DNA of 64,000 nt, taken from the NCBI GenBank assembly GCA_027603945.1, contig JADIIU010000019.1, positions 94,996-158,995 of the forward strand, given 5' to 3'. The translations under genes and the position numbers were made by a program. The first letter of the stretch is position 1. Each line of letters begins with the position of its first letter. The notes beneath the pieces are model-generated. The model was not told the origin of the DNA and did not search any database. It saw nothing but the letters and a program-made list of their open reading frames with translations. This DNA is from Terramyces sp. JEL0728. Its lineage: Eukaryota; Chytridiomycota; Chytridiomycetes; Rhizophydiales; Terramycetaceae. Below, piece after piece: positions 32,001 through 43,546 of this stretch.

Positions 32001-35000
32001 CAAACTCAAAAAATAGCCACTATTGAACTTTCTCAAGAAATTGATGTAGCAAAGTTCGAAATTCCCCCATCTTTGTGCTCAGAGATTAAAGTTATGGAAG
32101 GCCAGATCACTGTCCATAGTGTCCTTTCAGCTGATACGCTTGGCTCGAGAAGGGAAAGTTTTCATGCAGAATCGGTCATCGCGGCGTACAATACATGCCA
32201 TTTATGCGACAAAAACAATGATACAGATGCTAATTTTTGTGCAAAGTGCGGTACCAAATTGATCACAAAAGATCCACTGTTTAGAGACAGGGGGCATGGC
32301 TTTGGTGCGATTAGTGAATATGGCCAACTATTTAGCATTAAAGTTAATAGGGAGCATGCTGAAAAGGCTACTGCTGGAAATTTACTGTGGCATAGCATTC
32401 ATTGCCTAACTGCTACCTCGGAATTAACACTTACCAAAGACATATTTAAGACAAACGGGCCAATTTTCGATTTTGCACAAGCAAATTTAGAATCGCTTAT
32501 CCACAACATATCAAACTATATTGAATTGCTGACTGAAGAAGATACTTATTTGATTATTTACTACTTGCTACTGATGCTTCAATACAACGACACAGAGTAT
32601 TTATTTTTAATTTAGAAAACAAAATTCGGAGGCTGTGAGATACTTTATCTCTGTTTTGATACCTCAGGAATTTCAACAGACTTCAGTAATTGACCAAATT
32701 CTATACAGTCTACTTTGTGCAGACTTTGAGCAAGCAATTCGGTTGGCGGTCAACTCCTGCCTCTGGGAAATTGCCCTTATTGTTTCAAAGTATTGCAATT
32801 CAGATAGCTACGGTAAAGTTATCCTTGCCATGGTAAAAGGTGGAATCGGAAATTCCATACTTCCGCACATTGAACCAGCCCAAAGCTCGTTAGTTATGGA
32901 ACTGGTTTTGGCTGTAATGGGCAACGCTGATGTCCAAGATATAAGAGAGTTGCTATCGCTCCAAAATGAAAAATTTATTTCCAACTGGAAACTTTACCTG
33001 GCCGCCCTTCTTGCAATTAGAGGCGAGAATAGCCACACATATCTTCATGTTCTAGGGGAAATGCTGTGCGAAACTGGTCTATTTAAAGTTGCACATTTAT
33101 GGTATTTGTTTCTTATTATAGTGAATTAATTTCTTTCTCGTTTAATCTCAAAGACGGCCTGCAGAGATTCAAAGCAAATGTAACTCTATTGGGTGCTGAT
33201 CATATCACTTATCCAAATACTTTCCACAACGATTTTGTTGCACTACAGCTTACTGAATTGCTTGAAGCGCATATTATCCTGAATAGACAGTGGCAAAATA
33301 CTCCTTTTATCAGCCTGCAGCAGTACAAGTTGAAATACGCGTCCTTCCTGGGGGATATTGGCTATTCGGATCAGGCAAGCCGCTATTTAGACAGCATAAC
33401 CAGTTTCACACAATATCTCGCACCAGACGAGGACGAAGATACTGATTTGTTCACAAGCTCACTGATTAGATTTAAATCCAACTACTTGAAACTGGATGCC
33501 GATCAACCAATCATTCCAGAAGCCAATCAATATCATTATGGTGACCAATACGGAGAAACCCAAACTAAAGGGGTCGACTTTGTTAATGAAGAATATAATG
33601 ACCAATCGATAGAGGATCCTGTACAGACGAAACCGCAGGAATCGCACGTATACGATGGTTACGATGAAAATATCCAAGAACAGCACCAAAATTATGATGA
33701 AAACCAGCGGTACTTTGCAAACCAGGAGTATGAGTATGGTAAACCAGTGGGGGATACTGGAAATCCAGAAAATTACAACTATGAAGAGGCTTCCCAAAAC
33801 TACGGTGGAACCATGAACCAGCCTATTTATGGACATGTTGAAAATACTGGTTTTGACAATGGTGAAGTTGCCTCATCTGGACAAGCTTATAATGCAGATC
33901 AGCAATATTATAATGACCAGTATGGTAAACCAAGCCCGCCATTGCCACCTACTGCTCCAGGCATTCCAAAATCCCACTTATCGCCTCCTATTTCAAAAAT
34001 GGAGCCGAAACTGTCGCCTCCTCCCACATTTGTTAGAGCACCAGTGAAAACTGATGAGGATGAAGACCTTGGGTTTGGAAACTCTAAACCCATACCAAAA
34101 GCTCCGACTGCAGCTGAAGTAAAGAAAGAAGACCCAAAGGAAGAGGTAAAGAAAGAAGGTAAACAGTACTTGAATCCAGTAGTTAAAAAGACAAGCACTA
34201 GCTTTTTATCCAGAATATTTTCGCCATTCTCCTCTAAAAAGACTGAAGAGCAGCCAACTGTCTATAAAGCCCACCTTCCTACCGGCAATCCAATTGTTTA
34301 CGATCCCGTAACGAAAAAATGGGTAAAGAAAGATCAGCTGGGTAAAACCGAAACGAAACAAGACTCTGGCACTCCACCCCCACCTATCCTTCCGCCTTCT
34401 ACCGCTGCTTCTGAAGTTAGTGGTCCTCCGTCAGTGAAAGCCTCTGATAGCCCCATCTCTACTCCCACCGGGATCACTCCCCCAATAAGCAGATCAAGTA
34501 CAAAAAAAAGAGGTGCTAGATCAAAATACGTTGATATCATTAATCCAAACTCTGCCGACTCTTCACCCGTGGTCCAGTCATTTGTTCCACAGTTTGATTC
34601 TCCGATAGGTGAACCGAAAATCATGTCTGTAAGAACTTGACCTAATAATAGCCTAAAAACAGCACTGCCGGACCAAAAATGATGGATATTGCATCGCTTT
34701 CCAACAGTTCCAGAGAGCAGACGGTTAATACAGCTGCAAAAACACAGCCAGCTAGAGTGGTCAGCCCGCTAGTTCCAAACTTGCCCCAAACACGGACAGC
34801 AGAAAGAGCTCCTGTCCAACCACCACCTGCGGCGAATACAAATCGATTGGTTACTGCAAACCAAAATTCTCCTGCTCCAAATATTCCATCACCCGCAAGC
34901 AGACCTCCAAGCGCCAACCTTCATGGACGATCGGCAGTCAATCCTGGAGTGCAGCGAACCCCATCCAGAACTCCATCTCAATACCCTTCAGATATCAATC

Positions 35001-35092
35001 CTCCGCAAATCCTATCTCGGCCATCCAGTACCAATAGCATGGGTAATTTTGATAAACCTGCTCGACAAGGGGCTCCTCCAGCCGATTTGTAA
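29036..35092 (+). CDS. SEC16: COPII coat assembly scaffold Sec16
   Basis: Exons 29036-30556, 30579-32596, 32616-33101, 33122-34628 and 34652-35092 give 1990 residues; introns are 22, 19, 20 and 23 nt. Residues 1-~1030 are disordered: first Ser/Pro/Lys-rich with repeated SPK-type motifs, then Gln/Tyr-rich with DYPAEQQ-like repeats. Residues ~1110-1435 form the helical ACE1-type central domain that binds Sec13 (DQILYSLLCADFEQAIRLAV, LGEMLCETGLFKVAHLC). A C-terminal GNPIVYDPVTKKWVKK motif lies at ~1731. Sec16 marks ER exit sites and templates COPII assembly. A zinc-ribbon-like CxxC..CxxC unit lies at ~1040-1065, just before the central domain. Yeast Sec16 is 2195 residues. Confidence 0.87.
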
Positions 35093-35137
35093 GAAAATAG
35101 TTCTATATTGTCCAAATAAATGCAATTAACACCACAT

Positions 35138-37785
35138 TTATTTTAAAAGTTCTCTGAACCTGGTTTCCCCTTCATTCCGCTCAAGGGCTCTGGCTATACC
35201 ATTAACCGTCTTCAGCTCGTAAGCTTTTTCCAATAATTCAGGAGAATGAAATTGAACTACACATGTTTCCAACATAGTCTCAAATCTAGCCCCAAATCCA
35301 AACCCAATCGCCTCCCAATACTCCCAAACTACATCTACATGCCCAAATGCAATAAACTCTTGCAATATTTCGTTAATCAAGTACCTATCGTACGAAAAGT
35401 GTTTGAGGAGCCTTTTTTGGTTTTCGTACTCTATAGTTGCAGCTAAACCAAATATCGCCTGCAGTTTTGGTTCATCATTGAGAGTTAACATGTAATTCCA
35501 GGTGTTATCAAAAAGTTCTTGATCACCATATCTTACTGCCCCTTTAAACACAGAGGAAACTAGAGTTGTATCTACTTTCGGCGGCAGGCCATACAGGACT
35601 TTGCACTTTGCAATCGACGTAGCGTCTTCTAATTGGATCGTCCAATCAATCAAATTTACTTTAACAGAATCTACTTCAGTTGGCCCAGTCCCAGTCCAAT
35701 CAATTGTAGACATGATGGGGTCCAAAAATTCCAACAGCCATTTCAGCAACTTTTGATAATATGGGATCCCTCGCAAAGCCCTCTCCAACTTTTTCATACT
35801 TGTCATGAACGATATCCAAACAGCAGGCGAGGTATTCCACTTCAAGTGTCCTAGCAACTTTTCCAACAGGTTTGATAAATCAGTGTCAACAGGTATCCGG
35901 TTGGTCAGGATTAATGTGACCACATCCGACACGTAACCTGGATTAAAGTATCTTTACCGGCTTTATCTGCAGCAGAAAAATCCAAGCTCTTCATATTGGC
36001 AGCTATATTTTTCAATGAAGTCGGATCATAAAGAATTTTGTAAAAGTAGGCTCTGTTTTTGTTGAGAATATAGTATTCCACTTGCCATCCGCTTGGGATT
36101 TCTATTTCTTTGGCAAGGCAACTTTCATTAAAGAAGCCAAAATCTAAATCTTTGAATAAAACTTCTTGTGTCTGCGAATTCCGCAGCTTTAAAATACCGT
36201 TTAGATAAAACTTCCATGGTGCCTCTATTATTTCGTTCCTGTCATACCAAAGCGAATACCTATTTTGTTTAAAATTAAATTGCAGTTTAGAGTCAATCCG
36301 AGTAAGAGACACCGACACTATTGGAAATCCAGGTCGGTATATCCAATCCCACATGAGAGTATTTAAATCTAATCCGCTGGACTGCGATAAGGATTTCAGC
36401 AGAGATTTGGTAGTTGTCGTTTGGTAAATGTTTTCTGAGAGATATTCTCCAAGAATAGAGTAGAATGGTTTGGGGGAATAAGTCGTTGTCATCTCTGCCA
36501 GCATCCGTAGTATTGAAGCTCCCTTATTGTATGTGATATCGTCAAACAATGAAGTTTCTGAATCAAAGCTTACTGGATGAGTGTATATAGATGCATCAAA
36601 ATACATTGCTAATTCATGTTCCATAGTTACAAAATATGACATTATATCCCACCCTGGCTCTGCATGATCAACGCCAATATATTGCATATATTCTGCGAAT
36701 CCCTCATTCAGCCATAAATCGCCCCACTATTTATTAGCAACTTTTACCCAAGTCATTGTTACTAGATTTCCAAACCAGTGATGCACCAATTCATGGGAAG
36801 TTAGCAGTGCAGAGTATTGCTTTTTTGAAAGGATTTCGGAATCTGGGATGAAAAGTGAAGTGGTCTCCATTGTTATTAGTCCCATATTTTCCATTCCTTC
36901 TGAAGCAAATCCATCTATTGGGAAGAAATCTACCTTCTCCAGTGGAAGATGCAAATTGAATATCTCTGAAAAGTAGTCCAAGCAAGATTTCGCCATTTCT
37001 AGCGTAAACCGTGCATTTTTCAAGTTTGATTTGGTGCTGTAGAGGTTAATTGGCAAATTGCTATCCGAAAGTATTGTCGCTGGTGTGTAATCTTTGTGCA
37101 CAACTATTGCCACTAAATATGACGATAGTATTATCGTTGGCTCAAATACAAAGGTTTTTTGCTTGTTATCTGATGTGATGTCTCTAGTTTGACTGTTTGA
37201 TATAACTGTATAGGGCTTAGGCACAGTGACTGTGATGTTGAAAATTGATTTAAATGCTGGCTCGTCAAAACAAGGAAATGCTTTACGTGCTGCTGTTGGC
37301 TCAAAGTGCGACACTATATATTTTTTAGGGTTTGTGGGTTCTGAGCGGAATAGCCCAAGATGTTCTGTAGTCATTTCTCCAGAGTATTTAACCATTAGCG
37401 TGTACTTTCCAGTATTGATGGAGGCATTATCCGGATATCTGATGCTGTGCAGCTCGTCTTGTACCACCCTATTTTTCATTTGATCTCCATTTAATGTAAT
37501 TTCGCGTAATTTGAGTTCGGAACTGTGAAACAGAATTTCTTCTACTGATCGCATGATATCCAGTTGGATCGAAACTTGCCCTTCAAAATAATTCCTATTT
37601 GGATCCAAGTTTAATACAAGGTCATACGCGGTTGGTTTTGTTGTGGTTGGTAGACGCATTTCAATTTCACGTAAGTAGGGTTGAAAAAAGTAAAGAAAAT
37701 AGCTGCACAATATAACTGAAAGATAGAACAATCGAGCAGCGCGAGGCTGTATTGTTAAAATGTTGCTGTTGTTTTTGTTTTTCAT
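35138..37785 (-). CDS. M1-family zinc aminopeptidase, predicted type II membrane protein
   Basis: Minus-strand exons 36748-37785, 35958-36726 and 35138-35937 give 868 residues; introns are 21 and 20 nt. A hydrophobic segment at residues ~19-36 (LFYLSVILCSYFLYFF) follows a basic N-terminus, typical of a signal anchor. The zinc site is HELVHHW (~329) with the distal Glu in DLWLNEGFAEY; this motif is assembled across the first intron. The exopeptidase motif, usually GAMEN, reads EGMENMG here. An ERAP1-type helical C-terminal domain follows. The enzyme trims N-terminal residues from peptides. The membrane anchor differs from soluble yeast Aap1 and Ape2, so secretory-pathway or vacuolar localisation is inferred. 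Confidence 0.9.
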
Positions 37786-37963
37786 ATTTTGGGCTTGAAA
37801 GTTTCTCTTGATAATTCAAGATTTTTAACGACGCCAAACTTACTTGAGCTAGGATTGGTTGGTAGGGATTCGGTATCGCGGGCTTCAAGTTTCTTATACC
37901 ATTGGTCTATCCTAACTGGACCTGAGCCAGTAACTCGCATGGAATGTCAATATCAAAGTGCGG

Positions 37964-38286
37964 ATGGTCTGCTTTGGCTTGCTTCAGAGCGAAAGTGGTA
38001 ATACCATCAAGATAGATATCACCAACAGATTTTCCTTTGATTCGGACACTTGTGCATTCAATCTGGATCTTCAAGTCGCGAATCAAACTCCACGGATGGC
38101 GAGTGTGTTACTTACAGCATTTCCACGCCAAGTAATAAAAGACAAGAACGGAGGTATTCTTCCTTGGTTTTCCTTATGGGGTTTTGGCGTTCTTGCCGCG
38201 GGGCTTGGGTCATTTGAGCAGTCAAATGAGTTGGGAAAAAATATACAAGACTTCTGGGTTTATACATACACTCACCTCATACATGA
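37964..38286 (+). CDS. Small hypothetical protein overlapping the next start
   Basis: ATG 37964 opens a frame that, after a 20-nt intron at 38230-38249, stops at TGA 38284-38286, giving 100 residues. The region RFSFDSDTCAFNLDLQVAN looks like folded protein, and ILPWFSLWGFGVLAAGLGSF is a hydrophobic segment, possibly one membrane helix. The family is not recognised. The stop overlaps the ATG of the serine dehydratase gene (ATGA). An open stretch upstream at 37789-37963 in another frame also looks protein-like (TTPNLLELGLVGRD) but has no ATG and no clean joining intron, so the N-terminus may be longer than modelled. Confidence 0.4.
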
Positions 38287-40096
38287 ACAGATTTCGAAAG
38301 ATACTATTTATTCGCTCAATTAAATCAACGAATTTCAATGGAATACTCCTGAATAGAAGGAAATTCACAACAATCCCCGAGGAAGAAGTCCAGCATGCAG
38401 TAGTCAGGTATAGCCGTTTTTAACCAGTACTTTTGATTTATTTTCAATTGGAATAGGTCCTAGCAGCTCGCACACAGTGGGGCCAATGCGAGCAGCGAAA
38501 ATATTCGTGGAGGACTTGAATGCGTTGGGAGTAGTACCAAAAGTATCGCAGATTAGAGTGGATTTGTACGGATCGTTGGCATTAACAGGAGTTGGACATG
38601 GAACTCCAAATGCAATTTTGATGGGTCTGGAAGGAGAAACTCCTGAATTGGTGGACACCAAAGGTATCAATCCTCGTGTGGAGCAAATATACAAGACAAA
38701 TAAGCTAGCAATCAACGGAACCCATGCAATAGACTTTAACGCTGATAAACACTTGATTTTCAGATTCACAGAGACTCTCCCTGCTCATCCAAACGGTATG
38801 CGCTTCTCTTGTTTTGATGAAACTGGAGAGCTGATTGCTACAAACGAATTCTTTTCAATTGGAGGCGGATTTGTTGTCAATGAAAATACAGAGCTGGCCC
38901 GTAACGTGTATTACAAGGACAACAGAATTGATCACACCGAAGAAGTAACAGAAGGAAACGGAGTTGGCGCAGATATAATCTTTCCTCAGGAAATAGAAGT
39001 TGACGAAACTCCTGCCAAGGTCACCAAGAAGCAGTCCAATGCGATCCATGCTGCATTGCCGTTCCATAACTGTGAATCACTTGTGCAAATTTGCACCCAA
39101 AAGAATATGACTATTGCTCAAGTAAGTAGAGTTAAATATAGGTCGTTTATGAAAATGAATTGCACTGGAGAAGCGCTGAAGAAGTTACATCAAGAACTCT
39201 TCATCTATGGCAAATAATGGACGAAAGTATTCGAAACGGCATCTCTTCAAATGAAGAATTTCTACCTGGCGGATTAAAAGTAAAAAGAAGAGCCCCTTCA
39301 CTCCATAGAAAATTAATGGGCGGTTTGGCAGAATATGCAGGGTTTAGCTCAGCACCAATAAATGGAAGACCAGCTGGTGCACTTACGAAAAAAGAAATTG
39401 CATCTAGCAAGGCCTTGGCAGCAGGACATACGTTAATCCGTCCAAACAGATCTCTACCTGCTTTAGATTGGATCTCCCTTTATGCACTGGCGGTGAACGA
39501 AGGTTTTTATTCCTAATACCAGAAAATGCTGCTGGTGGTAGAGTGGTTACTGCTCCAACAAATGGCGCGGCAGGCACGATTCCCGCCGTGCTCAAATATT
39601 ATTTAGAGTTTATTTGTCCAACGCCTGCTCAAAGGGACCACGATGTAGTCGAATTCTTATTGACCGCATCTGCTATTGGTATGTTATACAAAAGAGGTGC
39701 AAGCATCTCTGCTGCTGAAATGGGGTGCCAAGGTATTCGTTCTTAATAGCAGGTGAAGTAGGTGTTGCATGTAGTATGGCAGCTGGTGCATTCACAGCAG
39801 TCATGGGCGGCACAATTGAGCAAATAGAGCAAGCTGCTGAGATTGCAATGGAACACAACCTTGGTCTAACCTGCGATCCGCCTATGGGGCTTGTGGTGAT
39901 TCCCTGTATCGAGAGAAACGCTTTGGCTGCGGTAAAGGCAATTACTGCTTCTCAATTAGCACTAAATGGCGATGGGAAATTTCGAGTTACGCTGGATCAA
40001 GTTATCGCAACCATGAGGCAAACCGGGATGGATATGATGTCCAAATACAAAGAGACTTCCGAGGGAGGGCTGGCAGTTAATGTCCCTGTGTGCTAA
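38283..40096 (+). CDS. Iron-sulfur L-serine dehydratase (bacterial-type, single chain)
   Basis: Exons 38283-38407, 38428-39121, 39142-39502, 39523-39732 and 39753-40096 give 577 residues; all four introns are 20 nt. The beta domain contains [17 protein letters not shown]. The alpha domain contains [46 protein letters not shown] and [19 protein letters not shown], with the three cysteines expected to hold the 4Fe-4S cluster. It deaminates serine to pyruvate. This oxygen-sensitive class is bacterial in origin, unlike the PLP-dependent Cha1/Ilv1 enzymes usual in fungi. Residues 1-~40 are Arg/Lys/Ser-rich without acidic residues ([15 protein letters not shown]), consistent with a mitochondrial presequence. 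The CAGCAG-type acceptor of intron 4 is settled by the conserved CQGEVG. Confidence 0.92.
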
Positions 40097-40597
40097 TCAC
40101 TGTTATCAATAAATTTTGCATGAATTTCTGATTACGCCAGTCCCGGATTTGCGGTCGATTTAATTTAACAACACGTATCATGTGCTGGCTAGGAAAGCGA
40201 ACAGATATTAGCAGGAGTAATACAGTGGATTTAACTAGATGCACGCTGCACTTGCAATTTCACGGAGCCAAAAGATATGCGGGTCGTTCAAGTGCTAAGC
40301 TTTATTACTCGGCCATTAGTGTAACACAAGCCAACTTTGGTAATACAACATCAGCTTCTGAGCAATGCCAGCAGCAGTTGCGCCAGATTGAATGGCGCCG
40401 AATCCCACACAATTACCAGGCGAAATGAGAAACATGGCAACAATGAACTTCAAACATGCAAGCTCAATCCTCCAGGCTTTTCAAAGCACTTGACTGCCTC
40501 TTTTTCATTGGTTCCAAAAACGCCACATGGGTAAGGGATTTAAACTCTTGATTTTCCAGACTTTTCAACAAAACGACCCAGTACCTACCTCATATCA
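40097..40597. other. 501-bp intergenic stretch, no confident gene
   Basis: The longest clearly annotatable gap on the right of the serine dehydratase gene. A plus-strand ATG frame at 40180-40428 (82 codons) and a short minus-strand frame starting MFLISPGNCVGFGAIQSG can be read, but neither has family resemblance or clean micro-introns. A CCAAT-like CATTGG lies about 105 bp upstream of the BTG/Tob start. No tRNA or snoRNA signature was found. It may be the regulatory region of the BTG gene or hold a multi-exon gene I could not resolve. Confidence 0.4.
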
Positions 40598-41050
40598 ATG
40601 CACAAAGAAATTCAAATAGCTTCCCGTTTCCTCGCATCCTTTGTTGACGAGAATGACCGACAAAAGTTTGAAATTGCTCTGCAAGAAGAGCTGGTAATGA
40701 AATTCAACAACCACTGGTATCCGCAGTTTCCTTCTCAAGGCAGCGCATACCGATCAGTGACATATTTCCATAAACCGGATAGATTATTAGCGTCAGTTGC
40801 GGCCTATACCAACACTGCGCTTACTAATTTACCCAATGATTTAGTTTTATGGATTGATCCAAACAGCGTTTCCTACAAACAGGGGCAGAATTATGTAGTT
40901 ACTTTATGGGATAATAGTGTACAAACTGATAGACCGATTCATTACTCTCCAAAGGGCAAGAGCGTAACGATGAAACACCCAGCGCAATTATCGCCTCCTC
41001 ACCGTTCGAACTCGCCTCATGTCCAAATGAGAGCAATTAACGTTGCTTAA
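40598..41050 (+). CDS. BTG/Tob anti-proliferative domain protein
   Basis: A single exon of 150 residues. Residues 1-~115 match the BTG/Tob domain: MHKEIQIASRFLASFVDE at the start, then NNHWYPQFPSQGSAYRSV (box A region), then LPNDLVLWIDPNSVSYKQG (box B region). In animals this domain binds the Caf1/Pop2 deadenylase of CCR4-NOT and promotes mRNA poly(A) shortening. The remaining ~35 residues are Ser/Pro/His-rich. The family is found in animals and in early fungi. The length is close to that of a short BTG protein, and no PAM2-like tail is visible. The start is the first ATG and matches the family N-terminus exactly. Confidence 0.9.
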   Translation: MHKEIQIASRFLASFVDENDRQKFEIALQEELVMKFNNHWYPQFPSQGSAYRSVTYFHKPDRLLASVAAYTNTALTNLPNDLVLWIDPNSVSYKQGQNYVVTLWDNSVQTDRPIHYSPKGKSVTMKHPAQLSPPHRSNSPHVQMRAINVA

Positions 41051-41107
41051 TGTATTTTTTAGTATGGTTTAATATAAACATAATGGCTTACTTTTTTTCT
41101 CTTGAAA

Positions 41108-43543
41108 ATGAGCGAGCCAAAAGTTAATCGTCGCGCATTGCTTCAACAATATTACCAGCAGCAGGAAGAAGCGCCAACACCGACAACTAAACGAGCAGAC
41201 CCAATTGATATAGGTACATGGTTTTAACAAGAGACGGACCAACGTATCACGCAGAGCTTTCATTCAATATGGCAATTAAGGAGCAAACGCTGCCGGAATT
41301 GATAGCGAATAATAATAGTCTAGTTTCGGATCTCAAGGATATTGATGGAAAATTAAAAACACTTGTATATCAAAATTATTCAAAATTCCTGACTGCTTCG
41401 GATACAATTAGGCAGATAAAAACCACAGCAGACGATATGGATACCCAAATTCAAAAGTTACAGGGAAAGATGGACCAAATTAAACACTCGCTTACCTCAT
41501 TGTCCGACAATTTAACTCCAGCGCAAGAAAAGATAAAGGAGCTGGACGGTGTCGACATCCTCGTCAAAAAGGTAATATTAGCTGACGGAAGTTGAATTTC
41601 ATTATTGATTTGCCTTTAAGATTGACAAAGTTGCTAGAAAGTAAGAACTATGTGGAGAGTGTGATGTTTTACGCAAAAACTATAGATTTGCTCGAACACT
41701 ACAAGCACATACCAATGTTCAATCAGATTGCTGATGAGTGCGTTATACTAATTAAAAAAGTCGGAACCAAGGTCCAGCAAAGAGTTTTCAGCAATCCAGC
41801 TTCAATTTCGAAATTGTGCGAGGATGTTGGATTGATGGTTGGTTTGGAAACGCTTCCACCTTTGGATTTGTCGAAAAACTTTTTGCACAAAGCCAGTGAT
41901 TTGCTTGGTAAAACCATTAGTGAAAACCAAAAGCTGACTGATGTCAAAGTAGAGTCTGCAACTACAAGCTTGCCCCACGATCTCTTGGAAACGTTCTCAA
42001 AATTCAATACACAATACATGGAAGGGTTTGAAAATGTAATTGAATGCTTCGAAGCCTATTTCATTTCGCCACGGCCAAAGAGTAACAAGCTCAGCGGATT
42101 AGAAGCCCTGAAAGCAAACATGTATAGCAAAAATATGAGCGCAGCAGATAGACAAGAAGCGAAAGCCAATTTGGAGGAATTTGTTGCTGAAAAGGAAGAA
42201 ATCTACTTTAAGTTTTTGGATGGGCTATTCCAATTGCCTGTAAGGTTTACTAACTATAGGACGACTTGAAAAATATATCTCCAACCAGGTTTATCTCTGT
42301 GCTGACTCAAATTCGTAAAGATCTAAGCAATATGAAATCATCGAGGTTTGAATCTAGAATGTCTGAATTGACAATTATCGTACTCGATAGGATTGTCAAT
42401 GGTGTGTTTGGAAAGGTAAATCAAGATTTTTTTGGTACGTTTCATTAACCCAGTTAAACTGAATGCCACCATAACGGAACACAATGGGCAAATTATCAAT
42501 ATCATTCGCCAAATGACCAACTGGATCAAAGAAACTCTGATTGCAAAGGCTATCCCAGCGTTTGAGAGTTTCCTTAATCCCGACACTACAAATTCTTTTG
42601 GAATTAAGGATATCATGCACCGAATATACGACGCATTGATATCATTTTGGGATAACCTGGCTATCGAAATGATGGTAACTTGAATTGATGTCAGGGTAAC
42701 ATTCGAAAAGATGTTAATCCATCATATCTAGTTTTAAGCAGACTGTGTTCGGAATGGGCAAAAGGTGTAATCGAGTCTATTTTCTCAATGTATTCTCAAC
42801 GATTATTCAACCAAACGAATGGCATTGTGATTGAATCACTTACTGAACATGATTTGAACTTAAAAGCCGCACAATACTCCCAAAGCTACCAGCAGCTAGC
42901 ACAAAAACTCTTGGGAAAATACTGCCACATAAAAGTCATTGATTGCACTGTAAGCATCACACACTACATGAAAAAGCCGAGCCTTACGAACAAAGTTTTG
43001 ATGGTTACTCCGTTGTTTGTCCAAATTGTAAAAGATTTGGAACAGATATCCGCTGACGTGAAGGCAACCTTAAAGACTGAAACGGTGGATCAAAAAAAAA
43101 AGTCTTTGAAGCCTACGTTTACAGTTGCCCATTCTAGACAGGGAACTGCTCAAAGTGATTTATCAAGGTCAAAGACTGGTGTTGTAAAAAAGTCTGCTAC
43201 GTCTCAATTTGACAATCTATTAACTACATTGGACACCATGTTTGATGAGCGGCTCACTTTCCTTCCCAAGCAATTGGAGCTTAAGCTTACCGCCATCCTG
43301 TCAACCATCACAAAATGTATCCTCAAATCTTTAATAGAGTCTGTAAGAACAGCAAAGTTAAGCCAGGCTGATTACCACCAACTGCAACTTGATTTGGCTT
43401 ATATTAAATTAAACTATTGGGATTTCTTGGATGAAAAAATATTGGAAAAACTGATTGATCAAGTTAGCACGAGTGCAGCAATTGTAACCGACGAGGAATA
43501 CCCTCCATTGGACTCTTTAACAATCGACAAGATATTATCCTGA
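41108..43543 (+). CDS. VPS51: GARP/EARP tethering complex subunit Vps51
   Basis: Exons 41108-41213, 41234-41571, 41592-42239, 42260-42434, 42454-42674 and 42695-43543 give 778 residues, close to the 782 of the human protein; introns are 20, 20, 20, 19 and 20 nt. The N-terminal Vps51/EXO84-type region contains LPELIANNNSLVSDLKDIDG, KTLVYQNYSKFLTASDTIRQIK and FIIDLPLRLTKLLESKNY, followed by a helical rod. Vps51 is the subunit that links the tether to the SNARE Tlg1/STX6 for endosome-to-Golgi traffic. The first intron's acceptor is AAGAG; using the earlier AAG would break frame. Several junctions lie between codons (phase 0). Confidence 0.9.
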
Positions 43544-43546
43544 TAT

